From Dastarcus helophoroides (Eukaryota > Arthropoda > Insecta > Coleoptera > Bothrideridae), in assembly GCA_028583605.1 (NCBI GenBank), contig CM053327.1, positions 41,988,059 to 42,052,058 on the forward strand: a DNA stretch of 64,000 bases, in the 5' to 3' direction. This document shows, piece by piece, positions 1 to 10,319 of this stretch (position 1 is the first letter of the stretch; each line of letters opens with the position of its first letter). The notes under the pieces are model-generated. The model was not told where the DNA came from. It saw only the letters and a list, made by a program, of their open reading frames with translations, and did not search any database. The translations under genes were made by a program, and so were the position numbers.

Positions 1-2534
1 TAAAAATAAAAAAAAGCTTTTAGGGTCGAAGATTCAAGAAAAAATTCAATATATGGAAGTTAAACTTGAAATTTTGAAAAAAGAATTGATACTTAAATTA
101 AACTTCTTCGAAATTTCAAGTTTTTATTTAAAAAAGTTTGACTTTAATCCTAAAGTTTGTAATTTCGAGAGGAACTCATATTTTGAAATTTAGGTTTTTA
201 ACAAAATTTCGATATTAATTCGAGATTTTAACAAAAACATAATGAATAGTAATTTAACTTAAATTTTATAGAAGAAATTTTAACATTTCAACGAGTAATC
301 ATAAAATTTTGATTAAATTTCGATTATTAGATTTTTGCTTAAAAGCTTTAAAAAAAGGCAACATGTCAAGATAATACGAGTATATCAAAGGCAAAGAAGA
401 ATTGCTTCAATAAATCTAAGTCTTTTTTAAAAGATTTCATAAAAAATAAAAATTTAGGTTTTTTTTTCTCGAAATTTCAAATTAAAACTAAAAATTAAAT
501 CAATAAACTAGTTAAACTCTAAGAAAATTTCCTAAAAACCGCCGGAATTTGAAAATCAAAATTTGGAGGAAAAACTTGATATCACTGGAAAAAATGATAT
601 TTTGGGAAAATTTCGAAATTTTTAAAAATATTGAATCGAAAGTCGAAAAATAGCAAATTTAAAATTGATGTCAACAATTTATGAAAAACCAGATATTGAA
701 AGTCAAAATTTCGACTTTATTATCGAAATTTCTAGTAAAGGTAAACCCAAAAAATCGACTTTTTTCTTCAAGTTTAAAAAAAAATGGAAGCTTTTACCCG
801 TAATTCTAGAACGTCGAGAAAAAAGTCACTATTTCACGATTATAATTAAAATCTTTGAGAAAAACCTAAACAATTTTTTTTTAAACTCGAAGTTTCCAAA
901 ACATTTTTTTTAAATTAATGGCCTTTCTGCGTTCCATTTCCTTTAATCCCAATATACTGACTTTTTTCTAAAAATTCCGAGATGAAGGCCAAAATTTCGA
1001 CTTTAATCTCGAAATTTCAAATACAGGTAAACCCGAAAATTCGACTTTTTTCTTGAAGTTTCGAGAAAAAAATGGAAATTTCTACGGTAATTTTAGAATG
1101 TCGAGATAAAAGTCACTATTTCACGATTATAATCAAAATTTTGAAAAAAAACTCAAAATTTTGCCGTTAAACTCGAAGTTTTTAAAACATTTTTTTTTTA
1201 ATTAATGATCTTTTTACGCTCAATTTCCTCAATGATTTGTTATGCTGCGACAATTATTTTCTTTCCCAATTCTAATTTAGATATTTTTTATTTATCTTTT
1301 TTCTCAAAATTTTGACAAAAACTCAAAATCTAAATTTTTGAACCGAACATTATGTTTGAAGATTAAAACTTTCAAAAAAAAAGTAGACATTTCGAGACTA
1401 CAGCCAAACATCGGAGAAAAAATTCAACATTGAAAAGTAAAATTCAACATTAAAAAGTTAAATTCAAAATTTTAAAAATGTTCACTTTAACCTCAAATAT
1501 AAAAGATGCTCGAATTTTCGATAAAAATTCAAGGTTAAGCTCTTGATTTGAAGAAAAGGTTCAAATCCCAGGAAAACTAAAATTTATAAAAATAAAAGGA
1601 TTGTAAAAATGTCAAATGTTTCGAAAAAAGCCTAAATTTTGAAAAATTTTAAAATTCTTATAAAATATTAAATTTTGATAAAATTCTGTTTAAAAATTTC
1701 AGGCAAAATTTTGGAATAATGCCAAATGGTATAAAAGTCGGAATTTAAAAAAAAAAGGCAAAATTTTGAGAAAATATCGAATTTTGTTTGAATTTCGACT
1801 AATAAAAAATTAATTCAAAATTCGGCGTTTAAAATTTCAACTTTTTCGAAAATTGTGACTGAAAATTTGAATTTTTTAAAAAAATTCTTTTCAAAAAGTT
1901 TAAAAGTTTCGAAAAACTCGAAAATTTAACTGTCGAATTTTGAATTAATATTTTAATAATCGAAATTCATAAAATATAAAATTTTTCAATAAGATTCCCG
2001 AGAATGTGGAAATTCTAAAAAATTCGATATTTTACAAAGAGTGCTCAATTTTGAAAAATTTAAAAAAAATGTCAAGGCAACATTTTGAAAAAAATTTGAG
2101 AAAATCTAAATTTTCAAAAAAAGACGATATTTTTGAAGTCGTACTAATTTAATTTGAAAATTATAATTTAGAGCAGAGTAAATATTTTCAAAAAAGGTTG
2201 AAAATTTGTAAAACAGTCAAAATTTCAAAAAGGGCAAAATTATGAAAAAATAGACTTTTAAAAAAATCGAAAAATTTTAAAAGTTGCTGAAATATTTAAA
2301 AAAATTAAATTTCTTTTTATTAAAAAAAGAAATTTTGAAAAAGGCTAAAATGTTTGTAAAGTCGTTTTAGTTTAATTAAAAAAATGTAACTTTGAAAATT
2401 AGCATTTTCAACAACAAAAATTCGAAATTTTCAGAACCAGTCAAAAATTTTAAAAATAAGTGCAATTTTGAAAGAATTTTGTATTTTGAAACAAATCTAA
2501 ATTAAAATTTTGCAACCTATGTAATCTTTCAATT
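1..2534. repeat. AT-rich degenerate repeat sequence, no gene
   Basis: This stretch is built of drifting short motifs such as aaatttcgaaatttt and gaaaaagtcgaaat. The only clear longer structure is a direct repeat: about 700-922 resembles about 988-1210 at a spacing of roughly 288 bp, sharing cactatttcacgattataat. The 82-codon frame at 665-913 lies in the first copy, is low-complexity and is not kept open in the second copy, so I do not call it a gene. Confidence 0.6.
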
Positions 2535-2591
2535 GGAAATTGCACGCATCATTAGGTTTCCTCTAAATCCAAAGTACATACAACATACATT
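2535..2591 (+). repeat. Left arm of perfect 57-bp inverted repeat
   Basis: The arm begins ggaaattgcacgcatcatta and is the exact reverse complement of 4334-4390. Together the arms enclose the purine pentamer tract, so the whole 2535-4390 block looks like one foldback or MITE-like element. No flanking target duplication was recognised. Confidence 0.85.
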
Positions 2592-2600
2592 ATTATTAGG

Positions 2601-4299
2601 GAAGAGAAGAGAAGAGAAGAGAAGAGAAGAGAAGAGAAGAGGAGAGGAGAGGAGAGGAGAGGAGAGGAGAGGAGAGGAGAGGAGAGGAGAGGAGAGGAGA
2701 GAAAAGGAGATGTGAGAAGAGGATATGAGAGAAGAGGAGATGAGAGAAGAGGAGATAAGAGAAGAAAGGAGGAGAGAAGAGAAGAGAAGAGAAGAGAAGA
2801 GAAGAGAAGAGAAGAGAAGAGAAGAGAAGAGAAGAGAAGAGAAGAGAAGAGAAGAGAAGAGAAGAGAAGAGAAGAGAAGAGAAGAGAAGAGAAGAGAAGA
2901 GAAGAGAAGAGAAGAGAAGAGAAGAGAAGAGAAGAGAAGAGAAGAGAAGAGAAGAGAAGAGAAGAGAAGAGAAGAGAAGAGAAGAGAAGAGAAGAGCAGA
3001 GAAGAGAAGGGTAATAAAAAAGGGAATTGAAGGGAAGGGAAGGGAAGGGAAGGGAAGGGAAGGGAAGGGAAGAGAAGGGAAGAGAAGAGAAGAGAAGAGA
3101 AGAGAAGAGAAGAGAAGAGAAGAGAAGAGAAGAGAAGAGAAGAGAAGAGAAGAGAAGAGAAGAGAAGAGAAGAGAAGAGAAGAGAAGAGAAGAGAAGAGA
3201 AGAGAAGAGAAGAGAAGAGAAGAGAAGAGAAGAGAAGAGAAGAGAAGAGAAGAGAAGAGAAGAGAAGAGAAGAGAAGAGAAGAGAAGAGAAGAGAAGAGA
3301 AGAGAAGAGAAGAGAAGAGAAGAGAAGGGTAATAAAAAAGGGAATTGAAGGGAAGGGAAGGGAAGGGAAGGGAAGGGAAGGGAAGGGAAGGGAAGGGTAG
3401 GGAAGAGAAGAGAAGAGAAGAGAAGAGAAGAGAAGAGAAGAGAAGAGAAGAGAAGAGAAGAGCAGAGAAGAGAAGGGTAATAAAAAAGGGAATTGAAGGG
3501 AAGGGAAGGGAAGGGAAGGGAAGGGAAGGGAAGAGAAGGGAAGAGAAGGGAAGAGAAGAGAAGAGAAGAGAAGAGAAGAGAAGAGAAGAGAAGAGAAGAG
3601 AAGAGAAGAGAAGAGAAGAGAAGAGAAGAGAAGAGAAGAGAAGAGAAGAGAAGAGAAGAGAAGAGAAGAGAAGAGAAGAGAAGAGAAGAGAAGAGAAGAG
3701 AAGAGAAGAGAAGAGAAGAGAAGAGAAGAGAAGAGAAGAGAAGAGAAGAGAAGAGAAGAGAAGAGAAGAGAAGAGAAGAGAAGAGAAGAGAAGAGAAGAG
3801 AAGAGAAGAGAAGAGAAGAGAAGAGAAGAGAAGAGAAGAGAAGAGAAGAGAAGAGAAGAGAAGAGAAGAGAAGAGAAGAGAAGAGAAGAGAAGAGAAGAG
3901 AAGAGAAGAGAAGGGAAGGGAAGGGAAGGGAAGGGAAGGGAAGGGAAGGGAAGGGAAGGGAAGGGAAGGGAAGGGAAGGGAAGGGAAGGGAAGGGAAGGG
4001 AAGGGAAGGGAAGGGAAGGGAAGGGAAGGGAAGGGAAGGGAAGGGAAGGGAAGGGAAGGGAAGGGAAGGGAAGGGAAGGGAAGGGAAGGGAAGGGAAGGG
4101 AAGGGAAGGGAAGGGAAGGGAAGGGAAGGGAAGGGAAGGGAAGGGAAGGGAAGGGAAGGGTAGGGAAGGGAAGGGAAGGGAAGGGAAGGGAAGGGAAGGG
4201 AAGGGAAGGGAAGGGAAGGGAAGGGAAGGGAAGGGAAGGGAAGGGAAGAGAAGAGAGAGAAGAGAAGAGAAGAGAAGAGAAGAGAAGAGAAGAGAAGGG
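2601..4299. repeat. 1.7-kb polypurine pentamer array (GAGAA / GGGAA / GGAGA)
   Basis: The + strand is almost purely A and G. There are blocks of GGAGA (about 2640-2700), AGAAG (about 2770-3005, 3070-3325, 3400-3470 and 3550-3910) and GGGAA (about 3030-3070, 3345-3400, 3490-3530 and 3912-4248). The spacer gggtaataaaaaagggaatt recurs near 3009, 3328 and 3476, and a related gggtaataaaaaat ends the tract near 4298. The array was therefore copied in segments of several hundred bases as well as by slippage. Long open frames on both strands (597 codons on the minus strand) exist only because a pentamer without stops stays open. Polypurine/polypyrimidine mirror tracts can form triplex DNA. Confidence 0.9.
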
Positions 4300-4333
4300 T
4301 AATAAAAAATTACCTCATTCAAAAAAAAATTAT

Positions 4334-4390
4334 AATGTATGTTGTATGTACTTTGGATTTAGAGGAAACCTAATGATGCGTGCAATTTCC
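4334..4390 (-). repeat. Right arm of perfect 57-bp inverted repeat
   Basis: Starts aatgtatgttgtatgtactt and ends gatgcgtgcaatttcc; exact reverse complement of 2535-2591. The lack of divergence between arms suggests recent insertion or arm-to-arm gene conversion. Confidence 0.85.
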
Positions 4391-4470
4391 AGGGAATCCC
4401 ACTATTCCAATAAAAACGTTAAACGGAAACAGGGCTAAACGGAGCAGCGTTAAGCGGGGTCTCACTGTAT
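4391..4470. mobile_element. Possible pogo/Tigger-like terminal repeat end
   Basis: Read on the minus strand, the block starts TACAGTGAGACCCCGCTTAA and continues as a run of TTTAACG/TTTAGCC-like words. That form (CAGT plus a C-rich then TTAACG-rich terminus after TA) is typical of pogo-type Tc1/mariner ends. No opposite end or transposase was seen, so this is a tentative single-end call. Confidence 0.35.
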
Positions 4471-4920
4471 TTTAAACTGACTTTGGGAATATACTGATGT
4501 GATGCATCTTAACCATTTGCTGCTGAATCCATGAAAGAGTCCTTGCCACCGCGCTTTGACACCCTCGACCGCAGATCACCATGTTATTGCTTCTTCTATA
4601 CGGCTGTCAGCGCTTTTATCCCTTTCCACGCTTTCCTAGGGATCCCCTTTCACTATTAAACAACTTGTAATACAAATTACTGTCAAAACAAGCCTTTACA
4701 AGTATAATTTGGATAGTCGCGCTACTTGGCAACATATTTATATCCTCGTTAGATTTAACTCGAAATTGAGGCCCCCTGTTCTTTCTAAAAGTCGGAAAAA
4801 TAATGATAATGTGTTTATAGATTGTGTTTTAAATTCGACGTCAATGTAGAGAGCGATAGAGAACCACGCTTAAATCTGGAGTAAGTTAGAATATGAGTTC
4901 GCTCTAATTTTTTTACTACT
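4471..4920. other. Non-repetitive AT-rich sequence, nothing recognised
   Basis: I see no gene, RNA or repeat in this stretch apart from its junction with the dispersed repeat that starts near 4921. Confidence 0.5.
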
Positions 4921-5192
4921 TTGATCTCCTAGTGTTATCCTGATTTAGCGAAGGATGGAATGCAGATCGTTGTGTTTTGCATTATTACATTTAGATGGAT
5001 ATTTTCGGAGTTAGCACTAGTTTATTAAATTGGACCCAACGTAGTAATTGCTGTTGTAGGCACGATCAGAGGCAATGCCATAAATTGTGTTAGTCATCGA
5101 CTTATTGCGAATGAATGCTTTCTTTCTGAGATATTATCAACACAGTTATCAGTTCCATATATATTTGGATTGATTGTAGAAAAAAGTGTGAA
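4921..5192 (+). repeat. Dispersed ~270-bp repeat, copy A
   Basis: Runs from ttgatctcctagtgttatcc to gattgattgtagaaaaa and matches 9011-9272 across its whole length with scattered substitutions. Shared blocks include attttcggagttagcactag and ttgcgaatgaatgctttt. No coding potential or terminal repeats were visible. Confidence 0.8.
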
Positions 5193-8126
5193 TCTCTGAA
5201 AATAAACAATCTTTTTATTTGTTAATTATAGTGCAAGAAAATTATGATAAAATTTCAAATTCCTACATAAATAAAAATGATTTCATTTGGTCTATTGACT
5301 GTTCACTGTAGTCATTGTTATGAAACTCTAATTGTGCGAATACAATTTGCTCTTTGTTCCCGATCAGCTTCCCTAGTTATTAAAGATATGACACATCACT
5401 GAGGCACAAAATAAATAACAACCAGAAGGCTAATTCTCATCACATGACCACAAACTGGGGTATACAAAATGGAGCAAACATTTTTCTGCTACCAACCAAA
5501 GCTGTTCATCTTTATGCTAAGATTTAGTAAAGGTAAGGAACTCTTATCAAAGAACAAAGTGAGACTGCTGTTGAAATGTATTAGTAAATTAGCCAATTTA
5601 AAGGAGACATTCTCTGTACCTTTTTTTTGGTTAATTCCATTCATATTGAGTAGTATTTTCGTTGCCAGTTGCTTCTTTCACACGCCTACCTTTTTTGATT
5701 ATTAAATAAAGAAAATAAATGAATTAAATTAAATGAGACAATTAAAAATATCGAATTATTTTTCCTTTATAAATTTTATCGTATTATTGATTATTAAGAG
5801 TCATTTAAGTTAAATTTTTATTGACAATTAATAACTTCATAATATAATATCGCTTCATAATATAATATCAGCTTCATAATAACTTAATAGCACACAACAC
5901 ATTAGTTACAATTAGTTTGTTGATTTTTTACGTCACCGTGATAAAGCTTTGAATGCAACTCGATTATTAACGATTTAAAGAATCTCGAATGTGGCCAGAC
6001 GACTCAGCTAACGCCGCGTCGCCTGGCAACATCCCCGATTATTATAAATCGCGTAATAATCCCGTTACATTAATAGCTACAAAAAAATCGCATAATAATC
6101 TCGTTACACTAGTAGCTATAATCACAAGGTATTTAACATTGCTTTATTGATGTAAATCGTCCTTGATTTTTGTCCTGTTGGAGCCTGGGTAAATAAAACA
6201 ACGTAATAAAAGGGAAATGTTTTTTGAAGTTTTCAAATTATTTACGGAATAGTTGGAACCCAGTAGAGGTGAGATATGTGACCCTTCAGTGATTCAGGAA
6301 TCGACGGTCAAGAGAGTGGGTTCGAGACACTTCTCTTAGCAGATTACCCTTTGGGGACCTTCCGGAATATCCCCATGGCATCCCACCACTTACTCCAATC
6401 GCCATTGTGCCGTTTACATTTACGATTGCATTTGATGTCTCCTGTGTCTGTTCAATTTTCAGCGGACTTCAATTCTTCGAAAACGACACGAAGTAAATAC
6501 AACTGCAATTGCAACTACAACTACACGACGAATAACGCGTTAGAAAAAGCGAGATGTTATTTGAAATGACTTGTATAAACGTTTGGAGATAATGTCGCCA
6601 AGTGATGTGATGTGAACTTATTCGTGTAATTTATCTGACAGGGTTTATACTACTATGACACGAACAATGAAACGAGGCCGAGGTGGCGATAACAATATTG
6701 CGAAGTGACAGCTCTAGACAGTATGTAATTATTAAATGTAAAACGTCTGATACTCCCGTAAACATACACACACGCAAAGGAAGTATTAACAACGCCCGAA
6801 TGTCACGGAAGGTGCGCTTTGGACAGCCAATTGTTCTATTATCTACATTAATGTACTTTACATGTAAAAATAATTCAACTTTTGTGTTTACTAATGAAGC
6901 CATTTACGTGGGCATCGAGATTATTACTTTAACTTGATATCTTGAGCAGCGGATGTACAATTTTTCCATACCGGAGCAAAAACTTGACATTGGAAAAAAA
7001 CGACAGCTTTATATTCAAATATAGCAGGAGTTGTTTATTTATACAGAAGGAGACAGAGGTAAAACTTCGTTAATGGGAGAGTGTAATGACGAGTATAATG
7101 GATGCAATTGAAATCTAATGAATTGGGTACTTCAAGAAGATAATTGTGTTATATCATAGTTTTAAGTTTTCACTTCCGTCGGCAGTCTCCCCATAACTGT
7201 CCAATTTTTTTTTCTTTCAATAGAACATTTAAATAATTGAACTTTTATTGAGAATTACAATCATTGCCTGTAGGTGTTAATTTAACCAAGTGTTATTACT
7301 AGGTGTTATTATTACCAATTACCAACCAATTCTAGTTTCAAGACACTGTATTAGGATCAAGTCGACAAAAAAATTAAAACAGAAACATAGGTAGAAGCTT
7401 AAGAACGAACAATTAAATTGTAGTCCTGTAGCAAGAAGACGGGATAGCGTAAATATATCTTAAATGTGCGACGTGTCAAGAACATTGACATAACTTTGTT
7501 TAAACATGCCATTTAGTTAGCGGCGCGAAGCAGCCACTACTAGATAGTGGTGATTGGCGGCTTTGTTTGTGCCACTCCACAGACGGCTACTAATGGAGCG
7601 ATACGTTCACATTGTTTGCGTTGCTGAGATAGGCATAATAATTGAGCAAATATGGAGACAAATTACCAGCTACTTGTTTATCCCACTCATTTGCAGAGCA
7701 ACCGTATTTCATACCAAGGTACATAGAGAAGCTATGGTTATTCATTAGGTTTTATTAACACCTCTAATAGCCATTTGAACTTACCCAATATTAGTAATAT
7801 ATTTTTATCACTCAAAGAAAAAATAATTTTAAAAATTCCCCATAGTTGCATGAAACTATCAACATGCAGGGCAATATTTTTAATAGCTGAATAGTCAAAA
7901 TTGGTCAAACGAACACCCCACTACACTATCACTGGAGAAAAAATTCGGAACCATAGGAAAAACTATCCACAATATTCATTAGATTGTTTACAAAGCATCA
8001 GGTAAACGTCTGTTGTATTTATGTAATTAGAGCTTTTGCGACAATTACTGTTTAGAAAAAGAAGAAGAAGAAATATATGACCATCATCAGGAACGCTTAT
8101 CAAGAAACAAATATATAAATATAACA
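5193..8126. other. Mostly unique AT-rich intergenic sequence
   Basis: No convincing gene. Short open frames (5469-5705, 6351-6569, 6683-6937, 7554-7748) show no domain I recognise and no convincing splice context. Local features are a small duplication of cttcataatataatatc near 5840-5875 and a repeat of ataatcccgttaca / ataatctcgttaca near 6055-6110. Confidence 0.5.
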
Positions 8127-8355
8127 TCTGGTCTTTCTCCTGGACTCTGTCATTTGTTAACCAGTTTTCTCGCTGATAGATCTCTTCAGGTCGTCGTTGA
8201 AGGCAATCCTAGACATTTGCGAGTAATGCAGGGGTGCCTCAGGGGTTTGTCCTGTCTCCTACTCAGTTTATGTTACACATAGCTTCAACTTCCAATTCGA
8301 TATACAGTTACGCAGATTGGATCAGCGTTTGCATTGAAAACGTCGCAAATAAACG
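8127..8355 (+). pseudogene. Non-LTR retrotransposon reverse transcriptase fragment
   Basis: In two frames joined by a frameshift near 8225 the sequence reads as the palm region of a LINE reverse transcriptase. First comes LLTSFLADRSLQVVVEGNPR (a strand before the conserved turn). Next is NAGVPQGFVLSPTQFMLHI, containing the GVPQG-VLSP motif. Last is YSYADW, where the catalytic YADD box has its second Asp replaced by Trp. The frameshift and the lost catalytic Asp mark it as dead. The NAGVPQGxVLSP style is that of arthropod non-LTR elements; the clade was not resolved. Confidence 0.75.
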
Positions 8356-8840
8356 AAAAAAAAACTATCTTCACTTTGCTCTCTCGAAATAGGGGAGATC
8401 TCGTCCCAAATGTAGGATTACGGTAGACAGCATTCTTTTACCAAAATACGAAAAAACCTGGAAAATACGGGAGATTTGGCAACGTCACTTCTGCCACAAA
8501 TATCAATTTTCTGCAATTTTTAGGTTGGAATCAAAATGATTAGGATAATATCGAAGGTAAATAAACATTTCCAATCAATCGAAGGTGTCAAATTTATATT
8601 TTAAATTGGATGGCTTTTTGTAGAATGGAATCAACCCCAAAAAACAGTTATTGAGAAATCCATGGTTGAAGTTTGACACTAATTTAAATATCATCAGTAT
8701 TATTAAGCAACAATATTTTTGACTTAAAATATGCACAAATAATTTATTTATTTACATTTTATCAAAAATAGCTTCTCTGCTGAAATTTTACGTTTTTGTG
8801 GGTTCGTTGATTGTTGCAAAATCAAATTTTCTAACTTTGG
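8356..8840. other. AT-rich sequence, nothing recognised
   Basis: No gene or clear repeat was seen between the reverse-transcriptase fragment and the next foldback arm. Confidence 0.5.
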
Positions 8841-8930
8841 TGGAATGGACTGGTTCTTTGTTATCTTAAAAAATTGATATACAATTCTTGTCCCTTGAAA
8901 CCAAGAAATATTAAAATTTACAACAGTTGT
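8841..8930 (+). mobile_element. Foldback family: left arm, diverged
   Basis: Contains ggaatggactggttctttgt and cttgaaaccaagaaatatta, matching the outer and middle parts of the foldback element at 9974-10209. A reverse-complement arm occurs at about 9379-9437. The two arms bracket a GTTGT microsatellite and copy B of the dispersed repeat, so this may be one disrupted element. Confidence 0.65.
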
Positions 8931-8998
8931 GTGATGGGTTGTTGTGTTGTTGGGTTGTTGTGTTGTTGAGTTGTTGTGTTGTTGTAATGTTGTGTTGC
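8928..8998 (+). repeat. GTTGT-type microsatellite
   Basis: Imperfect run of gttgtgttgttg words directly after the foldback arm. Confidence 0.85.
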
Positions 8999-9010
8999 TT
9001 TTTTGATCTA

Positions 9011-9365
9011 TTTTGATCTCTTACTGTTATCTCGATGTAGTCGAAGGATGGAATGTTTTACATTATTTCATTTAGATGAATATTTTCGGAGTTAGCACTA
9101 GTTTACTAAATTGTACGCAACACAGTAATTGGGGTTATAGGCTCGATCAGAGACAATCTCATAAACTATGTTAGTCATCGAATTATTGCGAATGAATGCT
9201 TTTTATCTGAGGTATTATCAACACAGCTTTCAGTTCCATAAATATTTGGATTGATTGTAGAAAAAAAAAGAATATTGCAGGCAACACACTAATTGCGATT
9301 GTAATCGAACATTTTAGCGGGATCCCAGACGATCTCATAAACTGTGTTAGTCATTAACTTATATC
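9011..9365 (+). repeat. Dispersed ~270-bp repeat, copy B plus partial third copy
   Basis: 9011-9272 is homologous to 4921-5192. A diverged partial repeat of the interior follows at about 9280-9365 (compare gatctcataaactgtgttagt with ccataaattgtgttagt). Confidence 0.75.
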
Positions 9366-9378
9366 GACAGCAACTATT

Positions 9379-9437
9379 GTTGCATTTTTTAATCTTTCTT
9401 GGTTTTAGAGGACAAGACTTGCATATCAAATTTTAAA
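9379..9437 (-). mobile_element. Foldback family: right arm, diverged
   Basis: Reads tttttaatctttcttggttt then aggacaagacttg, the inner-to-outer order of the right arm of the 9974-10209 element. Partner of 8841-8930. Confidence 0.6.
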
Positions 9438-9973
9438 ACTTCTTACATTAAAAGAAAGTCAATTTCGAAGAAAAAGTCAGCATTTCTAAAAACATAATAT
9501 ACATCGCATTTTGAGATAAAAGTTGTAATTTCGAAGTTGTAATTTCCGAAAAGTCGTCTTTCAGGAAAGTAGTCTTTCAAAAAGGTCGTCTTTCAGAAAA
9601 GTCGTCTGTCAGAAATGTTGTCTTACAGAAAAGGATGAATGTAAAGAAAAATTGTGGCATTTCGAAAAAAGACAATTTCTGAAATTTTCCTTCCAAAAGT
9701 GAACCTTAGAGAATCAATTCGAAATTTCGAAAAAGATAAATTTCGATAAAAAAAAGGGAAACTTCCTAGAAACGTTGAATATAAAATTTGAGACGAAGTT
9801 TCAAACTTTAGGAAAGAATCCTTAAAAAACCAAACCTTTAGAATCCAGTTACAATTTTTGGAAATTCAGACTCTAAAAGGTCAAAATTTACATAAGAACC
9901 CAATTTCAGGAAAAAGCGAAGTCTTAAAAAAGAAAGAGAAAGCAATCGAAATTATGAAGAAGAAATTCGAATT
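9438..9973. repeat. AT-rich degenerate sequence with a 17-bp tandem repeat
   Basis: Contains about five drifting copies of gtcgtctttcagaaaa at about 9549-9635. The rest is cgaaatttcgaaaaa-type filler. No gene. Confidence 0.6.
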
Positions 9974-10209
9974 TGATGGAACGGACTGGTCCTTGGTTAT
10001 CTTCAAAAATTGAAACACAGAACTTGTCCCCTGAAACCAAAAAAAATTAAAAAACACAACAAAGGTTGCTCTAACGCGTTTCGACAGCCAAGCTGTCATC
10101 TTCAGAGAGAAGATGACAGCTTGGCTGTCGAAACGCGTTAGAGCAACCTTTGTTGTGTTTTTTTTTAATTTTTCTTGGTTTCAGGGGACAAGTTCTGTGT
10201 TTCAATTTA
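9974..10209. mobile_element. Palindromic foldback element with central ribozyme motif
   Basis: The left arm runs from tgatggaacggactggtcct through ctgaaaccaa and the ggttgctctaacgcgtttcg block. The right arm is its reverse complement, but its outer ~35 bp (the ttatcttcaaaaattg side) is lost after about 10209. The arms meet at cttcagagagaag near 10100-10112, so nearly the entire element can fold as one hairpin. Relatives are at 8841-9437, 20100-20345, 35685-35796, 43343-44400, 44840-45065 and 60028-60640. No open frame is present. Confidence 0.85.
10069..10109 (-). ncRNA. Minimal hammerhead ribozyme motif (Penelope-element type)
   Basis: On the minus strand: helix I 5' CUCU (10109-10106), core CUGAAGA (10105-10099), one extra U, stem II GACAGC-UUG-GCUGUC, core GAAA (10082-10079), helix III as the self-complementary ACGCGU, U17, then helix I 3' AGAG pairing with CUCU. 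Predicted cleavage lies between 10073 and 10072. Minimal hammerheads with a very short palindromic helix III, thought to act as dimers, are known from metazoan Penelope-like elements. The extra U before helix II departs from the textbook core, so activity is uncertain. Confidence 0.65.
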
Positions 10210-10319
10210 AGAAATTCGAAATTTAGAAAAAATTCGAAATCTTAGTCAGTTCTGAAAAAAAGTTGAATGTATTCTAAAATTAAACGAAATTACGAGAAAA
10301 AAGACAAAATTCAAGAAAA

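Noticed and set aside
2529..4322. 597-codon minus-strand frame and several plus-strand frames
   Set aside because: They are readings of a stop-free pentanucleotide array (Ser/Leu/Phe/Pro or Arg/Glu/Lys repeats) and have no independent support.
5469..7748. Small frames as possible genes
   Set aside because: No recognisable domains, no conserved-looking start context and no splice evidence; compatible with chance in AT-rich DNA.
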